Positions 28,960-38,073 of a stretch of 64,000 bases of DNA are shown here, piece after piece (within the stretch, counting starts at the first letter, position 1; the number at the start of each line of letters is the position of its first letter). Source of the DNA: Mycobacterium sp. JS623. GTDB taxonomy: Bacteria; Actinomycetota; Actinomycetes; Mycobacteriales; Mycobacteriaceae. The stretch spans positions 1,922,001 through 1,986,000 of the forward strand of contig NC_019966.1 in NCBI RefSeq assembly GCF_000328565.1, in the 5' to 3' direction. A model generated the notes under the pieces. The model was given only the letters and a program-made list of their open reading frames with translations. It did no database searches and was not told the DNA's origin. A program made the position numbers and the translations under genes.

Positions 28960-30012
28960 ATGTCCACACACCGGATCACCATCGAACCACTCGGCGCAGA
29001 GCTTGACTGCCGCGAGGACCAAACCATTCTCGACGCCTGTCTGCGGGAAGGGATTTGGCTGCCGCACGCATGCACCCACGGCACGTGCGGGACATGCAAA
29101 GCTGAAATCCTGGACGGAGAGGTTGACTTCGGTGATGCGTCACCGTATGCGCTTCTCGACAGCGAGCGTGCCGAGGGGTGTGCGCTGCTGTGTGTCGCCA
29201 GGCCTCGGGGCGATCTGGTGGTCGAAGCCGACGTCGACGTCGAGGACGGAGTCGATGTTCATCCGGTTCGGGATCATTGCGGCGTCGTCGACAGCGTGGT
29301 CGACATCGCGCGCGACGTGCGCCGGGTAACCATCGACCTGGACACGCCGCTGCGGTTCAACCCGGGGCAGTACGTGATGCTCAACGTGCCAGACGCCCAA
29401 CAGCGTCCCTATTCCATCGCCAGCACCCCGTCGCAAGCCAATCGGATCGAGTTGCACATCAAACGCTCTGCGGGAGGACCAGCCACCGACGGCTGGATAT
29501 TCAAGTCGATGACGGCAGGCGAGCGAGTGACGCTGTCGGGACCGTACGGCAGGTTCTCATTGCGCCCTGCGCGAGAAGATCCGATTCTATTGCTCGGCAG
29601 CGGAACGGGTTTGGCCCCGCTCAAATCCATGGCCGTGCACCTCGCGGAGATCGGATCTAAGCGTTCCGTGACGCTCTACCACGGTGTTGCGACGAAAGAC
29701 GATCTCTACGAGCACGATTGGTTGGAAGCGTTCACCGCCGAGCACGAATGGTTCAGCTACCGGCCGGCGCTGTCACGTGACAGTTGGAACGGTCGCACAG
29801 GCCGCGTCCCTGAACTGCTCGCGCAGGACTACCCACGCGCCGCCGGGCATGTCGCCTATGTGTGCGGGAGCCCGGCGATGGTGACAGACACGGTGAAGGC
29901 GTTGATGAAGGCGCGTCTGTTCCCCCGTGACATCTATCGCGAGGACTTCTTCGACTCGGCCGCCCGAGCGGCCGGCGTCACCCTGGTACGAGGCCCGTTG
30001 ATCAGGAGATGA
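28960..30012 (+). CDS. dmpP: Phenol hydroxylase reductase (DmpP type, 2Fe-2S/FAD)
   Basis: 350 residues. An N-terminal plant-type ferredoxin domain with cluster cysteines 38, 43, 46 and 78 (CTHGTCGTC ... LLC) is followed by an FAD domain (RPYSIAS near residue 148) and an NAD domain (LLGSGTGLAPLKSM; CGSPAMV). It passes electrons from NADH to the di-iron hydroxylase. Length equals that of DmpP. It completes the phenol hydroxylase set, and the catechol genes start one base after its stop. Confidence 0.93.
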   Translation: MSTHRITIEPLGAELDCREDQTILDACLREGIWLPHACTHGTCGTCKAEILDGEVDFGDASPYALLDSERAEGCALLCVARPRGDLVVEADVDVEDGVDVHPVRDHCGVVDSVVDIARDVRRVTIDLDTPLRFNPGQYVMLNVPDAQQRPYSIASTPSQANRIELHIKRSAGGPATDGWIFKSMTAGERVTLSGPYGRFSLRPAREDPILLLGSGTGLAPLKSMAVHLAEIGSKRSVTLYHGVATKDDLYEHDWLEAFTAEHEWFSYRPALSRDSWNGRTGRVPELLAQDYPRAAGHVAYVCGSPAMVTDTVKALMKARLFPRDIYREDFFDSAARAAGVTLVRGPLIRR

Positions 30013-30013
30013 T

Positions 30014-31117
30014 GTGAAAGTCACGGAACTGGAGGCGATTCCGTTCGCCATCCCGTACCGCAAACCGCTGCGGTTCGCCAGCGGCGAGGTCACCGTCGCC
30101 GAGCATGTGCTCGTGCGCGTTCACACCGACGTCGGTCTTGTGGGCACCGCCGAGGCGCCCCCGCGTCCATTCACATACGGCGAGACCGAACAATCCATCA
30201 TCGCAGTCATCAACGACGTCTTCGCCGCGCAGATAATCGGTCAGTCCCCGCTGCAGCGTGAACTGATCCACTCCCGGATGAATCGCACCGTGGGCAACCC
30301 CACCGCGAAGGCGGCCATCGACATGGCGTTATGGGATCTGATCGGGCAGTCGCTTGGCGTATCGGTCACCGAACTGCTCGGCGGGTTCACCGACCGGCTG
30401 CGCGTTTCCCATATGGTTGGGTTCGCCCCCGCAGCCGAGATGGTCGCCGAGGCCGAGCACATGCGCGATGTGTTCGGCATCACGAGCTTCAAGGTCAAGG
30501 TGGGACGTCGGCCGATCGACCAAGACCTTGGCGCGTGCCGGGCGCTGCGGCTCGCCCTAGGCCCTGCCGTCGAACTCTACGTCGACGCCAACCGCGGGTG
30601 GGCAGTCAGCGAAGCCGCACGCGCGTTGCGGGTGTTCGCCGAACTCGATATGGCGTTCGCCGAGGAACCGTGCCCCGCCGACGACGTCCTCGGCCGTCGC
30701 TGGCTGGTCTCGCGTAGCACCATCCCGATCTTCGCCGATGAAAGTGCCACCCGCCCAGCCGAAGTCGTGCGGGAACTGCTCTCTGGTGCCGCCACCGGGA
30801 TCAGCATCAAGACGGCCCGCACCGGCTTCACCTACTCTCAGCGCGTCCTGAACCTGTGCGAGGGACTTGGTGTCGAAGTCATGATTGGCAACCAAATCGA
30901 CGGCCAAATCGGGTCGCTGTGCGCCCTGGCGTTCGGCGCCGCCTTTGAAGCGACATCGCGACGCGCGGCTGAACTGTCCAACTTCCTCGACATGGCCGAC
31001 GACCTGCTCACCGAACCACTACAGATTGACCGCGGTGCAGCACTGGTCCGCAAAGGTCCGGGGCTCGGACTGCACATCGATGAGGACAAACTCGCCCACT
31101 ATCGCCAAGACCGCTGA
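30014..31117 (+). CDS. catB: Muconate cycloisomerase
   Basis: 367 residues, enolase superfamily (mandelate racemase/muconate lactonising). Catalytic Lys pair in FKVKVGR, metal ligands Asp in YVDANRGW, Glu in AEEPCP and Asp in FADES, then KTARTGF. It converts cis,cis-muconate to muconolactone. The KxK motif with a neighbouring catechol 1,2-dioxygenase and muconolactone isomerase makes the assignment firm. GTG start one base after the dmpP stop. Confidence 0.9.
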   Translation: MKVTELEAIPFAIPYRKPLRFASGEVTVAEHVLVRVHTDVGLVGTAEAPPRPFTYGETEQSIIAVINDVFAAQIIGQSPLQRELIHSRMNRTVGNPTAKAAIDMALWDLIGQSLGVSVTELLGGFTDRLRVSHMVGFAPAAEMVAEAEHMRDVFGITSFKVKVGRRPIDQDLGACRALRLALGPAVELYVDANRGWAVSEAARALRVFAELDMAFAEEPCPADDVLGRRWLVSRSTIPIFADESATRPAEVVRELLSGAATGISIKTARTGFTYSQRVLNLCEGLGVEVMIGNQIDGQIGSLCALAFGAAFEATSRRAAELSNFLDMADDLLTEPLQIDRGAALVRKGPGLGLHIDEDKLAHYRQDR

Positions 31118-31151
31118 GTCGTGCGGTTCAACCAGCCCAAAGGAGTAGCAC

Positions 31152-31988
31152 ATGACCGATATCGCGACCGCAGCCCAATCTGGGGCATCGGCCACCGCAC
31201 GATTCCAGCAGAGGGCCAGGGACGGCGCGCACGCCAGCACCGAGCGCGTCAACACCCTGGTGTCAGAGATGATTTCCGCCGCCCACGACATCGTGCGGCG
31301 GCACCACCTGACCTACCCCGAATATGACGCCCTCAAGGCCTGGCTTATTCAGGTGGGCCTCGACGGCGAATGGCCGCTGTTCCTCGACGTTTTCCTCGAA
31401 CACGCCGTGGAGCAGGAAGTCAACGCCGAACGGCCGGGCAGCAAGGGAACAATCGAGGGTCCCTACTACGTCCCCGGTGCCCCATCGCTGCCCGCACAGA
31501 CGACGCTGCCGATGCGGGAGGACGAACCCGGCACACCGCTGCGATTCGCCGGCCGGGTGCAGCGGGTGGATGGTCGGGCCATCGACAACGCGACGATCGA
31601 CATCTGGCACGCCGACGATGCCGGGTTCTACTCGCAGTTCGCCCCGGGACTTCCCGAGTGGAACCTGCGTGGTGTGGTACATGCCGACGGGCAAGGTCGA
31701 TTCGACATCACCACCATTGTGCCTGCGCCATACCAAATTCCGACCGACGGTGCTACGGGCACCCTGCTGGCCGCGGCTGGCTGGACTGCGTGGCGGCCGG
31801 CGCATCTGCACGTCAAAGTGTCGGCGCCGGGTTATCGGCTGATCACCAGCCAGCTCTATTTCGATGGTGGTGAATATCTTCACACCGACATCGCGTCAGC
31901 GGTCAAGCCCGAGCTCATCTTGCACCCGACACCCGTTGTTGGCCAGGGACTCGAAGTGAACTACGACTTCGTTCTCGACGCAGACTGA
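31152..31988 (+). CDS. catA: Catechol 1,2-dioxygenase
   Basis: 278 residues. Intradiol dioxygenase that opens catechol to cis,cis-muconate using Fe(III). Iron ligands by alignment: Tyr160 (GFYSQF), Tyr194 (APYQIP), His218 and His220 (PAHLH). The N-terminal helical dimerisation region with TYPEYDALKAWLIQVG is the actinobacterial CatA type, and the whole protein closely follows Rhodococcus catechol dioxygenases. A hydroxyquinol dioxygenase is less likely. AAAGGAGTAG precedes the ATG. Confidence 0.93.
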   Translation: MTDIATAAQSGASATARFQQRARDGAHASTERVNTLVSEMISAAHDIVRRHHLTYPEYDALKAWLIQVGLDGEWPLFLDVFLEHAVEQEVNAERPGSKGTIEGPYYVPGAPSLPAQTTLPMREDEPGTPLRFAGRVQRVDGRAIDNATIDIWHADDAGFYSQFAPGLPEWNLRGVVHADGQGRFDITTIVPAPYQIPTDGATGTLLAAAGWTAWRPAHLHVKVSAPGYRLITSQLYFDGGEYLHTDIASAVKPELILHPTPVVGQGLEVNYDFVLDAD

Positions 31989-32006
31989 ATCCAACTGGGA
32001 GACAAC

Positions 32007-32300
32007 GTGATTTTCGCCGTCACGATGGACGTCGACCTGCCATCCGACATGGACGCCGTGACCAAGGCAGACATCTTGGCCCGAGAAAAGGCCTACAGCC
32101 AAGAGTTGCAGCGGTCGGGCAAATGGCGCCACATTTGGCGGATAGCCGGGCAGTATTCGAATCTCAGCATCTTCGACGTCGCCGACAACGACGAGCTGCA
32201 CGCCATCCTGTGGCAGCTGCCGCTGTTTGCATTCATGCGGATCGCGGTGACCCCGTTGGCGACTCACCCCTCCGCTATCACCGAGGGCGCAAATGGCTGA
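32007..32300 (+). CDS. catC: Muconolactone delta-isomerase
   Basis: 97 residues, GTG start. Ferredoxin-like small decamer-forming enzyme that isomerises muconolactone to 3-oxoadipate enol-lactone. Recognised by FAVTMDVDLP, AREKAYSQELQRSGKW, RIAGQYSNLSIFDV and LWQLPLFAFM; length matches CatC. Eight-base overlap with the next gene. Confidence 0.93.
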   Translation: MIFAVTMDVDLPSDMDAVTKADILAREKAYSQELQRSGKWRHIWRIAGQYSNLSIFDVADNDELHAILWQLPLFAFMRIAVTPLATHPSAITEGANG

Positions 32301-33123
32301 AATCACATCGCTGAGCGACGCCGTTGCGCAGTTCGTGGCCGACGGCGACACCGTGGCGCTGGAAGGCTTCACTCACCTGATTCCGGTCGCCGCCGGGCAC
32401 GAGATCATCCGGCAGCGAAAGCGACATCTCACACTGGTCCGCATGACGCCCGACATCGTCTACGACCAGATGATCGGTGCAGGCTGCGCAGCCAAGCTCA
32501 TCTTCTCGTGGGGCGGTAATCCTGGAGTCGGCTCCTTGCACCGCTTTCGCGATGCCATCCAGAACGGATGGCCGACCCCGTTGCAGATCGAGGAGCACAG
32601 CCACGCCGGCATGGCGAACCGTTATGTCGCCGGCGCCTCCGGTCTGCCGTTCGCGGTGTTGCGCGGATACCTGGGTACCGATCTGCCGACCGTCACCGAC
32701 ACGGTGAAGACCATCGAATGTCCGTTCAGCGGAGAGCAACTCGCAGCGGTACCCGCGATCAACCCCGACGTGACCGTGATCCATGCACAGCGGGCCGATC
32801 GGCACGGCAATGTGCAGCTGTGGGGGTTACTCGGCGTGCAAAAGGAAGCCGTGTTGGCCGCGCGCCGCTGCCTGGTCACCGTCGAACAGATTGTCGACGA
32901 ACTCACCCCACTGCCCGGCGCGATCGTCCTGCCGACCTGGGTGCTGACCGCAGTCGCCGAAGTACCAGGCGGCGCCCATCCGTCATATGCGCAGGACTAT
33001 TCCGAGCGGGACAACGCATACTACGCGGCCTGGGACGCGATCAGCCGCGACCGCGCAGTGTTTCGCGAGTGGTTGGACGAGCACGTGTTCGCGACGTCAC
33101 CCGAGTCTGGAGCGCTCTTATGA
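32293..33123 (+). CDS. catI: 3-oxoadipate CoA-transferase subunit A
   Basis: 276 residues. Alpha subunit of a family I CoA-transferase: GDTVALEGFTHLIPVAAG near the N-terminus, IFSWGGNPGVGSL and the C-terminal SYAQDYSERDN. It transfers CoA from succinyl-CoA to 3-oxoadipate. The pair with the following gene and the position between catC and the enol-lactonase support oxoadipate over other acids. pcaI is the equivalent name in protocatechuate pathways. Confidence 0.88.
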   Translation: MAEITSLSDAVAQFVADGDTVALEGFTHLIPVAAGHEIIRQRKRHLTLVRMTPDIVYDQMIGAGCAAKLIFSWGGNPGVGSLHRFRDAIQNGWPTPLQIEEHSHAGMANRYVAGASGLPFAVLRGYLGTDLPTVTDTVKTIECPFSGEQLAAVPAINPDVTVIHAQRADRHGNVQLWGLLGVQKEAVLAARRCLVTVEQIVDELTPLPGAIVLPTWVLTAVAEVPGGAHPSYAQDYSERDNAYYAAWDAISRDRAVFREWLDEHVFATSPESGALL

Positions 33124-33899
33124 CGATCACCGAAAACACCACTGGCACAGAGCAATTGGATTACACCACGGATGAGATGATGTCGGTGGCGGCCGCACGG
33201 GCGCTGCGGGACGGCACCCGCTGCTTCGTCGGAATCGGACTGCCGTCAACCGCGGCCAATCTGGCTCGAACGACGCATGCGCCGGGGCTGGTGCTGGTGT
33301 ACGAATCAGGAACGCTGGGCTCCAAGCCGGCCCGGTTGCCGGCATCCATCGGCGACGGCATCCTCGCCGAAACCGCCGACGCGGTGATCAGTGTCCCCGA
33401 GGTGTTCAACTATTGGTTGCAGCCCGGCCGCATCGACGTCGGCTTCCTCGGCGCGGCGCAGATCGACAAGTACGGCAACATCAACACGACGGTGATCGGC
33501 GACTACGCCGAGCCTAAAGTACGACTGCCCGGGGCCGGAGGCGCCCCCGAAATCGCCGCGGCGTGTAAAGAGGTGTTCGTCGTCGTGCGGCAATCGAATC
33601 GCACGTTCGTCGAGAGGGTCGATTTCATCACTTCGCTTGGACACGGGCACGGGGGAGAAGACCGCCACCGGTTCGGGCTGCGCGGCGCAGGACCGACCGT
33701 GGTGGTCACGGACCTGGGCGTGCTCCGCCCGGACCACACCGGTGAACTTGTCCTGGCAGCAACGCACCCTGGTGTCACCGTCGACGACGTTCGCGACGCG
33801 ACAGGCTGGCAACTGCGGACCGCCGCCAAGGTTGAGGTCAGCGCACCACCGTCCGCGGCGGAACTGCGGGCGCTGCGTGCACTCCAGGACAAATCATGA
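33120..33899 (+). CDS. catJ: 3-oxoadipate CoA-transferase subunit B
   Basis: 259 residues from ATG 33120 (ATGA overlap with subunit A). Beta subunit of the CoA-transferase; the catalytic Glu is in VYESGTLG, followed by GFLGAAQIDKYGNINTT and the glycine-rich RLPGAGGAPEIA. Co-translated with subunit A and overlapping the enol-lactonase. The matching 3-oxoadipyl-CoA thiolase is not in this operon and must be elsewhere. Confidence 0.88.
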   Translation: MTITENTTGTEQLDYTTDEMMSVAAARALRDGTRCFVGIGLPSTAANLARTTHAPGLVLVYESGTLGSKPARLPASIGDGILAETADAVISVPEVFNYWLQPGRIDVGFLGAAQIDKYGNINTTVIGDYAEPKVRLPGAGGAPEIAAACKEVFVVVRQSNRTFVERVDFITSLGHGHGGEDRHRFGLRGAGPTVVVTDLGVLRPDHTGELVLAATHPGVTVDDVRDATGWQLRTAAKVEVSAPPSAAELRALRALQDKS

Positions 33900-34687
33900 C
33901 CCTGGTGCCGCTCCACTACATCTGGGAGGGGCCACTCCTCGGCGAGCCGGTAGTGCTCAGCGGGTCGCTCGGCAGCAACCTGCGCATGTGGGATCCACAG
34001 GTCAGCGCCCTGACTGCGGCCGGTTACCGCGTGCTGCGTTACGACCACCGCGGTCACGGTTTCTCACCGGTGCCGGCGGGACCCTACAGCCTCGCCGACC
34101 TAGGCGGCGACGTCGTCGAACTACTTGATCACGTGAATGTACAGCGTGCCCACTTCGTGGGTTTGTCACTCGGCGGCATGGTCGGGATGTGGCTGGCCCA
34201 ACACGGCGCCGACCGATTGATGTCGTTGTCGTTGTGCTGCACATCGGCGGAATTGGGGCCGGCCAGCGGCTGGGCGGAACGCGCCGCAACGGTCCGTAAG
34301 AGCGGTACACGAGCCGTGTCGAAGGCGGTCGTTGAACGCTGGTTCACGCCACGCTGGCGAGCGGTCCACCCTCAACGGGCCCGCAATTACCAGGCCATGG
34401 TCGAGGCCACCCCGGCCGAGGGATATGCCTCCTGCTGTGAAGCGATAGAAACGATGGATATCGCCTCAGATTTGGGCGACATCACCACACCAACGCTGGT
34501 GATCGCGGCAGCGAACGACCCTGCAACACCGCCCGAGCACGCGCGCCGCATCGCGGCCAATGTCCTTGGGGCGCGGTTGGAAATCGTCTCCCCAGCAGCG
34601 CACCTGGCCAGTGCCGAATGTCCTCATAAGGTGAATCCGCTCATCCTCAGTCATCTGCGAGCTTCAGTTCCCTGCAGCCGCGATTGA
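33896..34687 (+). CDS. catD: 3-oxoadipate enol-lactonase
   Basis: 263 residues, alpha/beta hydrolase. Motifs: LSGSLGSNLRMWDPQ near the N-terminus (typical of PcaD/CatD), RYDHRGHG, nucleophile GLSLGG, Asp in AANDPATPPEH and His in PAAHLAS. It hydrolyses 3-oxoadipate enol-lactone to 3-oxoadipate. It overlaps the transferase gene and is the last gene of the ketone-to-oxoadipate operon. pcaD is the equivalent name. Confidence 0.9.
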   Translation: MTLVPLHYIWEGPLLGEPVVLSGSLGSNLRMWDPQVSALTAAGYRVLRYDHRGHGFSPVPAGPYSLADLGGDVVELLDHVNVQRAHFVGLSLGGMVGMWLAQHGADRLMSLSLCCTSAELGPASGWAERAATVRKSGTRAVSKAVVERWFTPRWRAVHPQRARNYQAMVEATPAEGYASCCEAIETMDIASDLGDITTPTLVIAAANDPATPPEHARRIAANVLGARLEIVSPAAHLASAECPHKVNPLILSHLRASVPCSRD

Positions 34688-34739
34688 CTCGCCGTCCAAT
34701 TCGGCGATTCGTGACATGTCGCCCACCTAGGATTTCTGC

Positions 34740-37052
34740 ATGAGCTCAGGTCTGGGCCCTCGACGTGGAGGAGAGCGGGTCGGTCCGCCGTTGAACCGGC
34801 TCGTCGCCCGCAGGCAAGACCTCGATGCCGCGTTGCGGACACTGTCGCAGTCGCGGTTGCTGACCTTCACCGGACCCGGCGGGGTCGGCAAGACGAGGCT
34901 TGCCTTGGAGGTGGCATACCGCGCACGCGAGAAATTTCCCGAGGGCGCCTGGTTGGTGCGGCTCGCCGATTTGAGCGTCGGCGCCGAAGCCGCCGAGGTC
35001 GAGTCGGCGATCGTCAGCGCCCTTGGTATCAGCGACCAGTCCGCGACCGGCCTCCGCGAGAAGCTGCTGTCCTTCCTGCCGGACCGCAAACTGCTGTTGG
35101 TCCTCGACAACTGCGAGCACGTCGTCGCGGCAGTGCGAACGACGCTGCCGGTCATCCTCCGCGAGGCGCCTCAAATCCGCGTGATCACCACCAGCCGAGA
35201 GCAGCTGGGTGTCGTCGGCGAAGCGCTTCGGCCGGTGCTACCCCTGAGCGTGCCCGAACCGGGCACGCCGGCCGAACAGCTGATCACCGACGGCTCGGTG
35301 AGTCTGTTGTTGGAGCGTGCCAGCGCGGTCGATCCGGACTTTGATATCACCGACGACAATGCTGTGGCCGTCATAGAGCTGTGTCGCTTGTTGGAGGGTT
35401 CGCCGCTGGCCATAGAGCTTGCGGCGGCCAAATTGCGAGCCCTGACGGTCGAGCAGGTGGTCGAGCGATTCAGCAAGCGGTTGACATCATTGACCGCTTC
35501 GGATGCGCGCTCCGCGCCGCGTCAGCGGTCATTGCGGTCGATGGTGGACTGGAGCTACGAACTGTGCCCGAAGAGCGCGCAGGTGCTATGGCGACGGTTG
35601 TCGGTGTTCCCCGCCACGTTCGACCTCGAACTTGCAGAGCAAGTCTGTGCGTTCGGCGAATTCGGCCCCGATGACGTGATCGATGCCATCGATCGGCTTG
35701 TCGCCCAATCGATTTTGCTTACCGACCGTAGTGCGACTGCCATGCGATACCACCTCGGGGCGGCCGTGCGTGAGGTGGCCGCCGAACTTGCTGACCAAGC
35801 CGGCGAGACCGATGAATTGCACCGCAGACACCGCGATGCGATGCTGCGTCGGGCCGGGCAGATGTTGCAGCAGTGGTGTGGCCCGCATCAGGACACGCTC
35901 ATCCTGCAGATGGGCCTCGATCATCCGAGCTATGTGGCCGCAGTGCAGTGGAGCGCCGCGACGGCCGGCGAGGAGCAGACCGGGCTGCTACTGCTTGCGT
36001 GGCTGCGCTATCTGTGGCTGTCGGGTGGGCGGCTGGCGGAAGGCCGCATGCGGATCGAGTCCATGCTGGCGGCCGTGCCAGAAGCGTCGCCTGCGCGGGC
36101 GGACTGCCTGTGGGTGGTCACCTGGATTGCGTCGTTGCAAGGCGATCATGAGCAGGCCCAACGCTGGCTCGATGAACTGGCCGTGGTTGCCGAGCAATTG
36201 AATGACGGGATGCTCGACGCGCATGTGCACCACTGGAGGGCGCTGCTGGCGCTGTTCGCCGGCGATTCTGCCGAGGCCGTGAACGGCTTTCGGCTCGCTG
36301 TGGAGGGGCACGGCGCGCGTCGAGATCGTGAGATGGAGCTGACGGCTCGCTACATGCTTGCCTGCGCGCTTACTCTCGATGGCCGCGCGGAGGAAGCGCT
36401 GGCCGAAGCCCGCGAAACCGCGGCCTTGTGCGAGACCTATGGCGAACGATCCGCGCGTGGGTACGCCGAGTGGGCGGCCGCCGTGGCGCATTGGACCTTG
36501 GGTCACCTTGATGAGGCAGAACGATCCGCACGTCAGGCGTTAATGATCCGGCGAACGCTCACCGACGGTATTGCGGTCGGGCTCACGACCGAGCTGCTCG
36601 CATGGATTGCCAACGACCGCAAGCAATTCGCCCGGGCGCAGGTTCTGTCACGTACCGCGGCTGACGTGTGGCGCTCCATGGGCACCACGATCGACGCGTT
36701 CGGCCCGCGATTGTCCGGTTTCGCCGTGGCGCACAGCCCACATCAGCCCGAGCCTTCTGCGATCCAGAGACATGGTGCAAGTCCCTTCCACCATGTCGAC
36801 GAGGTGATCGATTTCGTGCTCGGTGTGCTCGACGGGGCGCATAGATCCGCACGCTTACCGAGCGAACCGTTGACGAAGCGAGAACTCGAAGTCGCTGCGC
36901 TGATCGAAACCGGTCTTTCGAATCGCGAGATCGCGGAGCGGCTTGTCATCTCGAAACGAACGGCCGACGGTCACGTTGAGCGGATACTAGCCAAGTTGGG
37001 TTTCAGTTCCCGAGCTCAGGTGGCCGCGTGGATGGCTCGCCGAGCCTCCTGA
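34740..37052 (+). CDS. LuxR family regulator with ATPase and TPR-like domains (LAL type)
   Basis: 770 residues. An N-terminal STAND ATPase with Walker A GPGGVGKT (45-52), LLVLDNCEHV and SPLAIELAAAKLRAL, a winged-helix-like segment, helical repeats, and a C-terminal LuxR HTH (LTKRELEVAALIETGLSNRE, KRTADGHVERIL). The ATPase part is clearly related to that of the kinase-regulator at 19725, but this protein has the HTH and lacks the kinase. MalT-like proteins bind direct repeats, so this is the best candidate for binding the 12-bp repeat arrays. It lies directly after the operon it may control. Confidence 0.88.
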   Translation: MSSGLGPRRGGERVGPPLNRLVARRQDLDAALRTLSQSRLLTFTGPGGVGKTRLALEVAYRAREKFPEGAWLVRLADLSVGAEAAEVESAIVSALGISDQSATGLREKLLSFLPDRKLLLVLDNCEHVVAAVRTTLPVILREAPQIRVITTSREQLGVVGEALRPVLPLSVPEPGTPAEQLITDGSVSLLLERASAVDPDFDITDDNAVAVIELCRLLEGSPLAIELAAAKLRALTVEQVVERFSKRLTSLTASDARSAPRQRSLRSMVDWSYELCPKSAQVLWRRLSVFPATFDLELAEQVCAFGEFGPDDVIDAIDRLVAQSILLTDRSATAMRYHLGAAVREVAAELADQAGETDELHRRHRDAMLRRAGQMLQQWCGPHQDTLILQMGLDHPSYVAAVQWSAATAGEEQTGLLLLAWLRYLWLSGGRLAEGRMRIESMLAAVPEASPARADCLWVVTWIASLQGDHEQAQRWLDELAVVAEQLNDGMLDAHVHHWRALLALFAGDSAEAVNGFRLAVEGHGARRDREMELTARYMLACALTLDGRAEEALAEARETAALCETYGERSARGYAEWAAAVAHWTLGHLDEAERSARQALMIRRTLTDGIAVGLTTELLAWIANDRKQFARAQVLSRTAADVWRSMGTTIDAFGPRLSGFAVAHSPHQPEPSAIQRHGASPFHHVDEVIDFVLGVLDGAHRSARLPSEPLTKRELEVAALIETGLSNREIAERLVISKRTADGHVERILAKLGFSSRAQVAAWMARRAS

Positions 37053-37056
37053 AATC

Positions 37057-37812
37057 TCACCCCCGTCGAAGGTTCATTCCCCGGTCGACGGCGATGGCGG
37101 TTCCGTTGACGAACGACGCCGCGTCGGAGGCGAGATAGACCGCGAGGCTCGCGATCTCGTCAGGTCTTGCGAGCCGCCCCTGACCCTTGTTGACTAACTC
37201 GTCGAATGGCATACCGGTGGCCGCTGTGAAATCCATGGCCGAGCGTTGGACCATTTCGGTGTCGACGAACCCCGGGCATATTGCGTTGGCGCGTACTCCG
37301 TGGTCGCGCAATTCGAGTGCCATCGCCTCAGTCATTCGCACCACCGCCCCCTTCGTCGCGGCGTAGATACCGAGGAGCGGGAACGCCACCAGCCCCGCGA
37401 TGGAGGCGATATTGATGACTGCACCACCACCGTCGAGGAGCACCGGGAGGGCGTGCTTGTAGACCAGCCAGGTGCCACGCAGGTTCACTGACACCATGCG
37501 GTCGAACTCGTCTTCACTCAGTTCGTGTAGCGGGGCAAGGCATTCCACGCCGGCATTGTTCACCAAGATGTCCAGACCACCGAGGGCACGTGTGGTCTCA
37601 GCGATCGCGCCGGTGACGCTCTCGGTGGAGCGGACATCACATGCCACACCGATTGTGCCCTGGCCGATCTCGCGCGCGGTGGCCTCGGCTCCCTGAATGT
37701 CGGCAATCGCCGTGGCTGCGCCCGCGGCAACGAACGCCTCGGCGATCCCGCGCCCTAGGCCGCGATGGCCGCCGGTAACGAGCGCTCGCTTACCTTCAAG
37801 GACTCCACCCAT
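37057..37812 (-). CDS. Short-chain dehydrogenase/reductase
   Basis: 251 residues, classical SDR: TGGHRGLG near residue 14, NNAG, SIAG and the catalytic YAATK, ending DRGMNLRRG. Asp in AIADIQ suggests NAD. It converges on the LuxR gene with only four bases between stops. Its substrate is unknown; an alcohol-to-ketone step feeding the monooxygenase is possible but unproven. Confidence 0.86.
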   Translation of the reverse strand: MGGVLEGKRALVTGGHRGLGRGIAEAFVAAGAATAIADIQGAEATAREIGQGTIGVACDVRSTESVTGAIAETTRALGGLDILVNNAGVECLAPLHELSEDEFDRMVSVNLRGTWLVYKHALPVLLDGGGAVINIASIAGLVAFPLLGIYAATKGAVVRMTEAMALELRDHGVRANAICPGFVDTEMVQRSAMDFTAATGMPFDELVNKGQGRLARPDEIASLAVYLASDAASFVNGTAIAVDRGMNLRRG

Positions 37813-37954
37813 TTGAGCTCATCGCTCCTTACTCACTCGGGTCACCGCGAGATGACCGGTCCCGTGCCTTGGCAATTGGCGTCGACCAGCCTCACCAGCT
37901 GGCCACCTCAACGCTAGAAACCGGTTCCCGAATGCAACATGGCTTAGGGCAAAG

Positions 37955-37990
37955 ACAGGTATGCCCACAGGTATGGGGACGGGTACCTCA
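37955..37990 (+). promoter_or_regulatory. Triple 12-bp direct repeat (site 2)
   Basis: Units ACAGGTATGCCC (37955), ACAGGTATGGGG (37967) and ACGGGTACCTCA (37979), exactly 12 bp apart. It lies in the 261-bp gap between the divergent SDR gene and the small membrane protein/nitroreductase operon, reading toward the latter. Same array as at 22714 and 55917. Confidence 0.68.
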
Positions 37991-38073
37991 ACCGATGTGG
38001 TCTGCGCCACTGCGGCCGATGCTGTGAGAGGTGTTGCACAGTGACGCGGTGCGACGGAGGGAGTCCTGAAGCT

